From the NCBI RefSeq assembly GCF_016587355.1, contig NZ_BNJF01000002.1, positions 1,240,001-1,304,000 of the forward strand: a stretch of 64,000 nucleotides of DNA, written 5' to 3'. Below the pieces are notes generated by a model that was not told the DNA's origin, made no database searches, and was given only the letters and a program-made list of their open reading frames with translations. The position numbers were made by a program, and so were the translations under genes. The stretch is from Ktedonospora formicarum. Lineage in GTDB: Bacteria > Chloroflexota > Ktedonobacteria > Ktedonobacterales > Ktedonobacteraceae. Positions 17,152 through 25,724 of this stretch are shown in pieces; within the stretch, counting starts at the first letter, position 1, and the number at the start of each line of letters is the position of its first letter.

Positions 17152-17220
17152 GTTAAACTAGTTTTTACGATTTGATTACCCTAGTTTAACGTGCTATAGT
17201 TATCATGTTTGTAGCGCTAC
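17152..17220 (+). promoter_or_regulatory. promoter and operators of the sugar ABC operon
   Basis: TTGATT (17172-17177) and TATAGT (17195-17200) are spaced by 17 bp. GTTAAACTAG (17152-17161) and CTAGTTTAAC (17181-17190) are exact complements, the second lying inside the spacer, so a dimer bound there would block polymerase. A 10-bp palindrome GTAGCGCTAC (17211-17220) lies near the expected transcription start and resembles LacI-family operators. No LacI gene is adjacent. Confidence 0.6.
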
Positions 17221-17244
17221 TTTATTTCTTGTCTGGGGAGCCGT

Positions 17245-18201
17245 ATGGAAAGCGATCTTAGGCTATCTGTAGCCAGCGAGGGCAAACAGCCCTATTCGCG
17301 TAAGCAGAGGTGGAGGCGGTGGTTGACGACGGGTCAGGCATATCTCTATCTACTTCCTGCCTTCATTATTCTAGGTGTGTTCTCATATTTCCCCTCTGTC
17401 TTTGTCTTTATTATCAGCCTCTTCAAATGGAATTTCCTCAATCACGGTACACAGCCATTTGTAGGGCTAGCGAACTACCGTTTCTTACTGAGTGATCCGA
17501 GTTTCTGGCAGTCACTCCAGACAACAGTGCTCTATGTCGTCGTTTCAGTTCCACTGCAACTCATCCTCTCGCTGCTATTGGCGATTCTCTTGATGTCGAG
17601 TATTCGAGGGCGCGCGTTCTGGCGACTGGCGATCTTCTCGCCTTTTATTACGCCGATGGTCGCGACGACTTCGATCTGGCTCTGGATGTTTGATAACTAT
17701 CATGGCCTATTGAATGGCATTCTCCACTTGCTCCACCTTAAGAGCATTGATTGGCTGGGAGACCCTCACTGGATTTTGCCTAGCATGATCCTGTATACAA
17801 CCTGGAAGTCGTTGGGCTTTAGTGTTGTGCTCTTTATGTCGGGGCTGACCAATATTTCACCCGCGTTGGCGGAAGCCGCGCGTGTGGATGGTGCTGGACC
17901 CTGGCAGGTTTTCCGTCATATCACCTGGCCGTTGCTGACGCCTGTCACAATGGTGGTGCTGCTGCTGAGCACTATAGAGTCTTTCAAGATGTTTCAGCCA
18001 GCCTTTTTGTTTGTGGGACCAGATGGGGGCGCGGGGAATGCTGGTCAAACCCTTGGGTTGTATCTCTTCGCGCAGGCGTTTGGTACCTCGGCGCATACCG
18101 GAACAGGTGCGGCGATCTCGGTTATCATTTTCCTGCTTGTCTTTACAATCTCAGTAGCACAGTTTGGCTTATCGCGCCGCTCTACTTCTGCTGTGGAATA
18201 G
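17245..18201 (+). CDS. carbohydrate ABC transporter permease (MalF/UgpA type)
   Basis: 318 residues with six membrane helices after a basic N-terminus. The ATPase-contacting EAA loop is ALAEAARVDGAGPWQVFRHITWPLLTPV (seen as AEAARVDGAGPWQ then ITWPLLTP), diagnostic of CUT1 permeases. A GGGGAG ribosome site precedes the ATG at 17245. It is first in a three-gene operon with the second permease (12 bp gap) and the binding lipoprotein. As usual for CUT1 systems, the MsmK/UgpC-type ATPase is not local. The sugar is unknown. Confidence 0.94.
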   Translation: MESDLRLSVASEGKQPYSRKQRWRRWLTTGQAYLYLLPAFIILGVFSYFPSVFVFIISLFKWNFLNHGTQPFVGLANYRFLLSDPSFWQSLQTTVLYVVVSVPLQLILSLLLAILLMSSIRGRAFWRLAIFSPFITPMVATTSIWLWMFDNYHGLLNGILHLLHLKSIDWLGDPHWILPSMILYTTWKSLGFSVVLFMSGLTNISPALAEAARVDGAGPWQVFRHITWPLLTPVTMVVLLLSTIESFKMFQPAFLFVGPDGGAGNAGQTLGLYLFAQAFGTSAHTGTGAAISVIIFLLVFTISVAQFGLSRRSTSAVE

Positions 18202-18213
18202 GGGGAAGGGTTT

Positions 18214-19083
18214 ATGTCTGCTATAAGAGACTCTAAGCGGCCTCAGAAGCGTGCGTCTGGTTGGTTGGGTGCGAGAATACGACTGGGTGCGCGCTACTTG
18301 GTGATCGCGCTCGCTGCCTTGATGGCGGTGTTTCCCATCTACTATATGCTGGTTACTTCGCTCTTGACCACACACGATGCATATGACGTAGTACCGCATG
18401 TGTTGCCAGATTGGGAATGGTCAAACTATGCGCGTGCCTGGAACATGGCTCCCTGGTTACAGTATTTTGGTAATAGCCTGCTGGTCGCGATCTGTACGAT
18501 TGTTCTGGCAACGGTTACATCGCTGTTAGCTGCGTATGCCTTTGGAGTCATGAAGTTTCCTGGGCGTAATATCCTATTCCTGCTGCTCCTGGGTATCATC
18601 ATGGTCCCTTCCGAGGCCACACTGATTCCGAGTTACCTGATAGTCTCATCTTTGCGTTGGATCGATAGCTATCAGGCGCAAATTATTCCCTTTGGCGTGA
18701 GCATCTCAGGTATCTTTCTGCTGCGCCAGTTCTTCCTCTCACTGCCGCCATCATTATGGGAGGCGGCACAACTTGATGGCTGTTCGCGTTTCGGTTATCT
18801 CTGGCGGGTGGCTGCGCCCCTGGCACGGCCTGCCCTGGCGGTAATCGCGCTTCAGATATTTATAGGCAGTTGGAATGCTTTTCTCTGGCCCTATCTGGTA
18901 ACTAGTAGTGACACATTCCGCCCGGTTGAGGTTGGATTACGCTCCTTCGTCACCAACGAAGGTAATGATCCGACTGGCCTGGCAGCTGCCGTTGCCTTTA
19001 CAACGCTGCCTGTTCTGGTCGTCTTCTTGATCGCGCAAAAGCAGTTCATAGAGGGCATCTCATCTGGGAGCACTAAGGGGTAA
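18214..19083 (+). CDS. carbohydrate ABC transporter permease (MalG/UgpE type)
   Basis: 289 residues with six helices and the EAA loop LWEAAQLDGCSRFGYLWRV, ending with FIEGISSGSTKG, the typical C-terminus of this family. It lies 12 bp after the first permease behind GGGGGAAGGG. It forms the heterodimeric channel with that protein for an oligosaccharide or sugar derivative delivered by the lipoprotein encoded next. Confidence 0.94.
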   Translation: MSAIRDSKRPQKRASGWLGARIRLGARYLVIALAALMAVFPIYYMLVTSLLTTHDAYDVVPHVLPDWEWSNYARAWNMAPWLQYFGNSLLVAICTIVLATVTSLLAAYAFGVMKFPGRNILFLLLLGIIMVPSEATLIPSYLIVSSLRWIDSYQAQIIPFGVSISGIFLLRQFFLSLPPSLWEAAQLDGCSRFGYLWRVAAPLARPALAVIALQIFIGSWNAFLWPYLVTSSDTFRPVEVGLRSFVTNEGNDPTGLAAAVAFTTLPVLVVFLIAQKQFIEGISSGSTKG

Positions 19084-19147
19084 AGGCGCTCTATTGATCT
19101 ATCAAACTCTTTGTTGCGCTTTCTTATATGAAAGGATTTCAATTTTT

Positions 19148-20473
19148 ATGCGTCGTCGTATCTGGTCTGGCATGGCCCTGGTGCTAATGGTCATGGCCCT
19201 GGTTCTGAGCGCGTGTGGAGGCGATTCCACCAGCGACAATGGTAGTGGAAACGCTGGCGTGCTGGATGCCAACAAAAAGTATACTGTCGATTTCTGGGAG
19301 GCTTTTGCCACCGGTGCGAACAAGACCGCCGTGGAGAACCTTGCCAAGCAATATATGGATCAGCATAAGAATGTAACTATCAAGTTGCAGGCTTTTGACT
19401 CCTATGACACGCTTAAGACAAAGTTGACTGCCGCCATTGCCGCCAATAACGCGCCAACCATGGCTCAAGTCTACGAGAGCTGGGCCTCGAAGTACCAGCA
19501 GTCCAACGCGATTGAGTCTTTGCAGCCCTATATCTCGGGTAAGAATGGTCTGAGCCAGAGCGATATCAGCGATTTCTACCCTTCCATCTGGAAGGATGGG
19601 CAGATTGATGGGACGCAATATATGCTCCCATTCAACAAGAGCGTCGAAGTGCTTTACTACAATGAAGATGTCTTAAAGCAAGAGGGCATTGCCGTTCCCA
19701 CCACGATTGATGAATTGAAGGCCGCGATTACGAAAGTCTCCAAGTCCGACGGTTCACGCTGGGGCCTCTCAATGACCCCCTCGGTTGACGAGTGGTCGAC
19801 CCTCTATAAAGCGTTTGGTGGTAGCGACTTCGTTTCCAGCGATGGCACGAAAGCTGCCTTTGGAGAGGGGAATAATTCACAGTCCGCGCTCAAGGCCTTG
19901 AGTGACCTCACCCCCCTGGTCAAGGCTGGTAATATCCATATTACCAAGCTGTATAACTGGCAGAACGACTTCGCCGCTGGTAAATCTGTCTTCGCGCTTA
20001 GCACTGTTGCCAGCTATCCCTTTATTCAGAGCGCGATTGCCGGTAAGTTCAAGTTCTCGGAGTCTGCTCTGCCTGGTGGTTCGGGTGGGCAATTTACCTC
20101 GCTCTATGGCACCAATGTCGCCATGCTCTCTGGCGCGAATGAAGATGCCAAGAATGCTGCTTGGGACTTTATGAAGTATCTGGTGAGCGTGGACGCGAAC
20201 TCACAGTTCGTCAAAGCCACCGGCTACATGCCTATTCGTAAATCGGCGTACGAGGGTTCTGAGCTGAAGAGCTATTTCGATCAGAATCCCGCGCGCAAGG
20301 CTGGTCCCGAGTCGATCCAGAATGGTTTCGTGCCCAGCACTCTGCCCGCCTGGGATGACTGCCGCACGGTCATTACCACCAACTTCACAGGAGCGCTGAC
20401 GAGCCAGCTATCCGCCAATGATGCTTTGCAGAAGATGACGCAGGGCTGCACCTCAAAACTGGCCCAGGGCTAG
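19148..20473 (+). CDS. extracellular sugar-binding lipoprotein of ABC transporter
   Basis: 441 residues of the SBP_bac_1 cluster-B family. The signal peptide MRRRIWSGMALVLMVMALVL leads into the lipobox LSAC, so Cys is lipidated and the protein is membrane-anchored outside the cell. The mature part starts with a low-complexity GGDSTSDNGSGN linker, then YTVDFWEAFATGANK and the usual LPFNKSVEVLYYNEDVLK. The ATG at 19148 is chosen because it begins the signal peptide. It completes the operon and ends at a strong terminator. It resembles glycerol-3-phosphate/sugar binders; the ligand is unknown. Confidence 0.93.
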   Translation: MRRRIWSGMALVLMVMALVLSACGGDSTSDNGSGNAGVLDANKKYTVDFWEAFATGANKTAVENLAKQYMDQHKNVTIKLQAFDSYDTLKTKLTAAIAANNAPTMAQVYESWASKYQQSNAIESLQPYISGKNGLSQSDISDFYPSIWKDGQIDGTQYMLPFNKSVEVLYYNEDVLKQEGIAVPTTIDELKAAITKVSKSDGSRWGLSMTPSVDEWSTLYKAFGGSDFVSSDGTKAAFGEGNNSQSALKALSDLTPLVKAGNIHITKLYNWQNDFAAGKSVFALSTVASYPFIQSAIAGKFKFSESALPGGSGGQFTSLYGTNVAMLSGANEDAKNAAWDFMKYLVSVDANSQFVKATGYMPIRKSAYEGSELKSYFDQNPARKAGPESIQNGFVPSTLPAWDDCRTVITTNFTGALTSQLSANDALQKMTQGCTSKLAQG

Positions 20474-20483
20474 TATCTCCTAG

Positions 20484-20536
20484 AAAAAGAGAGGAGCACG
20501 GAGGGTTTCAATCCTTCCGTACTCCTCTCTTTTTTG
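20484..20536 (+). terminator. terminator of the sugar ABC operon
   Basis: AAAAAGAGAGGAG and CTCCTCTCTTTTT flank an inner ACGGAGGG/CCTTCCGT helix with small mismatches. The structure ends TTTTTTGGG about 60 bp after the lipoprotein stop. Confidence 0.8.
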
Positions 20537-20669
20537 GGTGCCTACACTGGTGATAGATGATTGGTTATCTCATACGACATCAGTGAAGAGAAGCGATAGA
20601 GATGAAGAAAGCGTTAGAGAGAAATGAGAAGAAGCGCTTTCCAGGCATCGATATTCGGAATTATATATC

Positions 20670-22853
20670 GTGGCTCATTCCTCTCAAGCATGCCTGGGGG
20701 GAACGCTACGGATTGATAGAACGCAACTAGCTCCGATCCAAGGCTTCTATAGTATGCTGGGCTTTGCGCTTCCCTTGGTCATCGGTGTGGCGACAGGCCA
20801 TGTCGCTGAAGGTGTAGCGATGGCTGGTGGTGCGATTGGAATTGGCTCGGTAGGATTGAACGCGACCTCATCAGCGCGTGTGCGCGCAATGCTCCTGGCG
20901 TGCGTAGGTGTAGCGGTATCGGCCTTTGTCGGAAGCGCAACCAGTCGAATTGACTGGCTTGCCATTCTGGTCGCGGGCATCTGGGGGGTGGGAGTTGGAA
21001 TGCTTGTTCCGCTTGGCAAATATGCTACACCTATAGGCTTGCAAGCTGCTGCGGCCCTGATAGTGCTTTCACATTTCTCACTTGATCCCCTGCACGCGGC
21101 TCTCCAGGCGTTTCTGATTTTCGCGGGAGCACTTTTGCAAACTGGCTTGATATGGCTGGTATCGCGTGGGTATGTCACAACGATTGAGCGAATAACGCTT
21201 GCACAAGCCTACGAGATACTTGCGGAGCATGTGCATGGCTCAGTTGAAGGGGTTAGGCCAGTGGGAGAAGCACTACTTAATGCGTATGAGATGCTAGCTG
21301 AGAGTAGTATGCCTGAGCGACCCTGGAAGGTATTTCATGCCTTATTAGAAGAAGCCGAACGCATACGCCTTCTGGAAATCGCTATTTTCCAACTTCGGCT
21401 GAATATTGAACATCAGTTAGGTAAGGATGCAAAATATATTTATGAGCTGGATCAAGTGCTAGAGGCAGCCGCTACCGAACTGCGCCTGATTGCTTATGAT
21501 TTGAAACCCTCATCTCCTTTTGTTCGCCCAGTTCAATCTCCATATATTCAATTTAAGCTTGCGTTGCATACTATACGCAATTTAGAGAAGCCACCGGAGA
21601 GCGAACAGACTTTACAGCAACTAATTTCCTATTGTGACAAGTTGCGTAGCACTTTGCATCATGCGAAAAAACTGGCTCGCTCCTGGAGTTATAAGCAACT
21701 TCGACATGTGACGTCCATTCCAGGAGGATCGCGGGCCACTCAGCAGAGCCATCTTCAATGGCATAACGCCTTCACGACTCTGCGTGCTAATCTGAGCCTA
21801 CAATCGGCAGCCTTTCGGCACGCGATTCGTCTAGGGATCGCCCTGGCGCTATCAACCGCGTTCTATCGCCTTGGCCCTCTGCCTATAGAGCGTGGTTACT
21901 GGATACCATTGACAGCCCTCGTGGTACTCAGGCCAGATTTCACAAACACTTTTGCGCGAGGTTTGGCACGCACACTGGGTACATTCCTGGGTGTTGGATT
22001 GACAACTATCCTGGTTGGGCTCCTAATGCCCACACACTGGTGGCTGGTGATACTAGATGCGGTAATGGCTTACCTAGCATTCGCTTTTCTCTTTGCTAAC
22101 TATGCTCTCTTTTCAGTATTTATGACCTCGTCGATAGTCTTTCTGCTCACTCTTGTGATTCCCAATCCGCTGTTGACCGCCGTTGATCGCATGGTGGATA
22201 CGCTCATTGGTGGGGCGCTGGCTTTACTTATTTATGCCCTGTGGCCTACGTGGGAGCAGGTGCATGTCTCACATAACATTGCTGAGCGAATGCGAACCTT
22301 GCGTGATTTCGGCGCTGCCATTTTACAAGCATATGTTAACCCGGGCTCCTATGATGAGTTCGCGCTCTATACATTGTTGCTAAAAACGCGTCTGGCCCTC
22401 TCAAACGCCGAGGCATCGGTGACGCGTTCTCTTCAGGAACCAGCACAACATCAATTTGATGCCGACCTTGGTCAGGGATTGCTAGAGTCTAGTAGAGCCA
22501 TTATGCGGAGTTTATTAGCCATAGAGTCCTACCTTTTGGATAGACCAAATCATAAAGGGTTGCCTCATATCTCTACGTTTTGTACGCATTTTTGCATGGC
22601 GATGAGTGATATTGCTGTCGCGATTGGGGGGCATGGAATCGCGAAGGAATTACCCAATTTTCAGAAGGATCTTCGCTCCCTTGACTGTTTGGCAAAGAAT
22701 CAGGTCTACTCATCTGAATTTCCGATGCTAGACGCCTTAGTAGTGGAAGCCAAAGCCATTGTAAGGCATATAATCTATATGCATCAACTGCTCATTGCCA
22801 GGCGTGAGCATGATAAGATAGTCCCACACCTGGCACGAGAAAGTGTTTCCTGA
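20670..22853 (+). CDS. FUSC family membrane protein (possible 5' frameshift)
   Basis: 727 residues from a GTG at 20670: two blocks of membrane helices (about 30-170 and 385-535) with a cytosolic helical region between and after. The layout matches the FUSC/YccS/aromatic-acid exporter superfamily (IERGYWIPLTALVVLRPDF, RTLGTFLGVGL). The GTG has no ribosome site. An ATG at 20602 opens a more natural frame (MKKALERNEKKRFPG...PLKHAWG) that would join this one if the G6 tract at 20696-20701 were read as G7. The true N-terminus may therefore be 20602 with a frameshift or sequence error. Substrate unknown. Confidence 0.85.
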   Translation: MAHSSQACLGGTLRIDRTQLAPIQGFYSMLGFALPLVIGVATGHVAEGVAMAGGAIGIGSVGLNATSSARVRAMLLACVGVAVSAFVGSATSRIDWLAILVAGIWGVGVGMLVPLGKYATPIGLQAAAALIVLSHFSLDPLHAALQAFLIFAGALLQTGLIWLVSRGYVTTIERITLAQAYEILAEHVHGSVEGVRPVGEALLNAYEMLAESSMPERPWKVFHALLEEAERIRLLEIAIFQLRLNIEHQLGKDAKYIYELDQVLEAAATELRLIAYDLKPSSPFVRPVQSPYIQFKLALHTIRNLEKPPESEQTLQQLISYCDKLRSTLHHAKKLARSWSYKQLRHVTSIPGGSRATQQSHLQWHNAFTTLRANLSLQSAAFRHAIRLGIALALSTAFYRLGPLPIERGYWIPLTALVVLRPDFTNTFARGLARTLGTFLGVGLTTILVGLLMPTHWWLVILDAVMAYLAFAFLFANYALFSVFMTSSIVFLLTLVIPNPLLTAVDRMVDTLIGGALALLIYALWPTWEQVHVSHNIAERMRTLRDFGAAILQAYVNPGSYDEFALYTLLLKTRLALSNAEASVTRSLQEPAQHQFDADLGQGLLESSRAIMRSLLAIESYLLDRPNHKGLPHISTFCTHFCMAMSDIAVAIGGHGIAKELPNFQKDLRSLDCLAKNQVYSSEFPMLDALVVEAKAIVRHIIYMHQLLIARREHDKIVPHLARESVS

Positions 22854-22898
22854 GACTAAGAAACAAAGATAGGTGTTGGTAACGAGTGTTCCTCAGTG

Positions 22899-23765
22899 CT
22901 AACGAGTAGCTTTGATTGGCTCGACGATCTCTTCAACTAGACGATGTACGATTCCCTGCGAGAAAGGTGGGCGTAGACCGAGGATAAAGTGGCTCGCGCC
23001 TGCCTCAATAAAAGTCTCGATGAGTGTTCGTGCCTCGCCTAAGTTCTCGGGATTGATAGGAACCTGAATGGAGCGTGCAATTTCTCTGGAATCACGACCG
23101 ATGGCGGCACAGTGTTCGTCCAGCACTGCGCTCTTATGCTTGAAAGTCTCAATATCGTTGCCTGTCATGTTCCAGATATCCGCGTATTGCGCGACATAGC
23201 GCAGGGTCAGTTGTTCGCCGCCACCACCAATTACAAAGGGCGGGTATGGCTTTTGGATGGGTTTCGGCTCGCAATAGGCTTCGTTGATTTGGTAATAGCG
23301 CCCCTCAAAAGTGGGGGCCTTTTCGGTCCACATGCGGCGAATGATCTCGCATGCTTCTCCCATGCGGCGAATGCGCTCACCTGGCTTGTAGAGCGGAATA
23401 CCATAGGATGAGTGTTCGCGCTCGTTCCAGCCCGCTCCAATTCCGAAGTCTAAGCGTCCGCCCGAGATAACGTCAACAGTTGCGCCGATATTGGCAAGCA
23501 CGGCGGGATGGCGATAGGTATTGCCAGTCACCATCAAGCCAACGCGGATGCGCCTGGTGAGCGCGGCGAAGGCGGAGAGGAGCGACCAGCCCTCCAGACA
23601 GGGGCCGGTATAGTCACCAACGATAGGCATGAAGTGATCAAAGAGCCAGGCATGTTCAAGGGTTGGCTCTTCGTCGGCTGCCTGCCAGATCGTGAGCATA
23701 TCTTCATAGGTCGTATGCTGGGGTGCAGTTTTGATTCCAAAGCTCAGTGTGTGGGTCGTTGTCAT
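22899..23765 (-). CDS. LLM class (F420/FMN) oxidoreductase, copy 2
   Basis: 288 residues, a close paralogue of the gene at 14073-14945 with the same core motifs (LFDHFMP, VGLMVTGNTYRHPAVLA, GGRLDFGIGAGWNEREH, KPYPPFVIGGGGEQLTLR). Divergence is concentrated in the C-terminal third, so substrate choice may differ. AAAGGATGG precedes the ATG at 23765. DNA at 23503-23594 is identical to 14244-14335 on the other strand, which is far above the background similarity and suggests gene conversion. Confidence 0.9.
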   Translation of the reverse strand: MTTTHTLSFGIKTAPQHTTYEDMLTIWQAADEEPTLEHAWLFDHFMPIVGDYTGPCLEGWSLLSAFAALTRRIRVGLMVTGNTYRHPAVLANIGATVDVISGGRLDFGIGAGWNEREHSSYGIPLYKPGERIRRMGEACEIIRRMWTEKAPTFEGRYYQINEAYCEPKPIQKPYPPFVIGGGGEQLTLRYVAQYADIWNMTGNDIETFKHKSAVLDEHCAAIGRDSREIARSIQVPINPENLGEARTLIETFIEAGASHFILGLRPPFSQGIVHRLVEEIVEPIKATR

Positions 23766-23991
23766 GTGACCATCCTTTCTCTCCCTATATCATATTGCAC
23801 CGGGCTTTGGAACTGCAACTATCTCGGCCTCTATTATTAGGAAGGCGGATATATTGAGCGCTATCTGGTTGAAATAGATAGGTAATATAAGCGAAAATAA
23901 ATATGAAGAATGATTGAAGAAAAGAAGCGTATCTGAAATATATGTTTAGGCGAGCTGTGTCTTTGTCTGGAGAGTAGGAAAGGTGTTTGGT

Positions 23992-24816
23992 ATGAAAGCT
24001 GTTGAGCCGATCATTGTGGTTGATCTATTTGAGCCACTGCTTGAGCATCTGTTGAACCTCCTTTTGGGTCTCGATGAGCAGGATTGGAAACGCGAGACGC
24101 CATGTGCCGGGTGGTCTGTGAAGGATATTGTTCTCCATTTGCTAGGAGATGATATTGGTAAGCTCTCAGGTGGAAGAGATAAAGATACCTCCTCTTTCTT
24201 GCCTCCTGGTCCAGATCTGGTAAGCCGCATTAACGCGCAAAATCAGATCTGGGTTGAAGCGACACGAAGGATGAGCCCGCATTTACTTTGTAATTTGCTA
24301 GAACACACAGGGCAACAGATTATCAGCTACTTCAAAAGCCTTTCTCTTATGGAGATGAACGGTGTCGTCAGTTGGGCTGGCCCAAATCGGGCACCGGTCT
24401 GGCTCGATGTAGCGCGTGAGTACACTGAACGCTGGCATCACCAGCAACATATCCGTGAGGCTGTTGGGCAACCGGAACTCACTGAGCCCACATTGTTTAC
24501 CCCTGTCCTAGATACCTTTGTGCGTGCCTTACCCTGGACATTTCATGTTGTCGAAGCAGCCGAAGGAACAACGGTCGCTTTATGTGTAGAGGGTGAGGCA
24601 GGTAAACAGTGGTATCTCGTGCGGCAGGAGGGGAAGTGGTCTCTGTTTACTGAATGTGATTTTGCTCCTGTGACATTGGTGACGATGAAGCAGGAGATTG
24701 CATGGCGACTCTTTACAAAAGGTATAGCGAAAGAGCGAGCCATGAAAGAGGCAACTATTGAGGGGAACAAGGCTTACGCTGAGGTACTGTTTCAGACTGT
24801 GGCGATCATTGCGTAG
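23992..24816 (+). CDS. DinB-fold/maleylpyruvate isomerase N-terminal domain protein
   Basis: 274 residues. The N-terminal four-helix metal-binding domain shows TPCAGWSVKDIVLHLLGDD (first His) and YTERWHHQQHIREAVGQP (second and third His), as in mycothiol-dependent maleylpyruvate isomerase-like (MDMPI/TIGR03083) proteins. A C-terminal SCP2-like alpha/beta domain follows from about residue 175. The family uses thiols such as mycothiol or bacillithiol. The ATG at 23992 follows GAAAGG with 8 nt spacing. It is monocistronic. The reaction is not known. Confidence 0.85.
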   Translation: MKAVEPIIVVDLFEPLLEHLLNLLLGLDEQDWKRETPCAGWSVKDIVLHLLGDDIGKLSGGRDKDTSSFLPPGPDLVSRINAQNQIWVEATRRMSPHLLCNLLEHTGQQIISYFKSLSLMEMNGVVSWAGPNRAPVWLDVAREYTERWHHQQHIREAVGQPELTEPTLFTPVLDTFVRALPWTFHVVEAAEGTTVALCVEGEAGKQWYLVRQEGKWSLFTECDFAPVTLVTMKQEIAWRLFTKGIAKERAMKEATIEGNKAYAEVLFQTVAIIA

Positions 24817-25068
24817 GACCACTGGTCGAGAGGAGATCGCAAGCATAAGTAGAGCATTGGATGCGGCCCGAGCGGGAGGCACAATAAATAGTACGAAGGA
24901 TATACATATATGAAATAGTACTACAGGGGTATATGATTTAGATCAGTGAGTATACTAATCTTATAGAGCAGTTGACGCTCTATTTAAGGTTGAAAAAACA
25001 AAGAGATATAAAGCCGTTATTTAGTAAGCATGGACAGAAGTACTGGATAATGGCGAAGGAGTTGGAAC

Positions 25069-25263
25069 ATGGAATGGGAAATGATGAAGAACGACGAACG
25101 TATCGCACAGGAACCCCAGACTGAGATGAAGGAATTGGATGACGCTGAGTTGGAAGGTATACAGGGTGGTTTCGCTGGTCTTCCCATCCAGCTTCCTCTA
25201 ATTGATCAGCTGCTCGGCGGCCTTTTCGGTGGTCCAGCATTAGGTGGTGGTAGCCAACAGTAG
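25069..25263 (+). CDS. double-glycine leader peptide (candidate bacteriocin/RiPP-like precursor)
   Basis: 64 residues with an AAGGAG ribosome site 8 nt before the ATG. The N-terminal half is charged and ends MKELDDAELEGIQGG, a classic double-glycine leader (L..ELE.I.GG, Gly33-Gly34) of the kind cleaved by C39-peptidase ABC exporters. The remaining 30 residues (FAGLPIQLPLIDQLL then GGLFGGPALGGGSQQ) are hydrophobic, Gly-rich, with no Cys and one Ser, so lanthionine chemistry is unlikely. No transporter, immunity or modification gene is adjacent. It has its own strong terminator, making a stand-alone unit. Confidence 0.72.
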   Translation: MEWEMMKNDERIAQEPQTEMKELDDAELEGIQGGFAGLPIQLPLIDQLLGGLFGGPALGGGSQQ

Positions 25264-25309
25264 GCACCAATCCTCTCAAGGCGTTCAAATCTGAAACGCG
25301 TCTAATTTA

Positions 25310-25355
25310 AAGACAAGCTCTCCGGCCACATTGGTTGGAGAGCTTGTCTTTCTTT
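25310..25355 (+). terminator. terminator of the small peptide gene
   Basis: AAGACAAGCTCTCC (25310-25323) pairs perfectly with GGAGAGCTTGTCTT (25337-25350) and is followed by TCTTTGG. The rest of 25264-25530 shows no gene. Confidence 0.82.
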
Positions 25356-25530
25356 GGCATAAGTGGAGGTGATATTTTGCCATAAACAGGTTATCTATAA
25401 CGGTTGGGCAGATACGTAGGGTGGCAGGCATAACACAGGCTGAATTGTTATGTTTACATGTGGAAGGTTTATGACCTCTGATTATCGTTGAAAGAATTTG
25501 TGAATTTGGCTGCTTATTGGTCTAGTTGTC

Positions 25531-25559
25531 TTGACAACAGGGCTGTATGGTTTTATGCT
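25531..25559 (+). promoter_or_regulatory. sigma70-like promoter upstream of the chitinase
   Basis: Consensus TTGACA (25531-25536), a 17-bp spacer, then TATGCT (25554-25559), giving a leader of about 160 nt before the chitinase ATG. Confidence 0.55.
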
Positions 25560-25724
25560 TATATATGAGGACTTCAGGTAGAAGTTATCACTGCATGCTT
25601 ATTGCTAAGTGGCATGCGAGACACATGATAGGTTGTATTTCGTTTGAAGGACATGAGCTTGCCACATTTCAGAGATGTATGTTGAGCTCATTGCCGCAGC
25701 AAATTATTGCAAGGAGAGCGAACT

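Noticed and set aside
24963..24983. Small inverted repeat ATAGAGC-N7-GCTCTAT as a terminator of the DinB-like gene
   Set aside because: The arms are short, no U-run follows, and it is about 150 bp beyond the stop.
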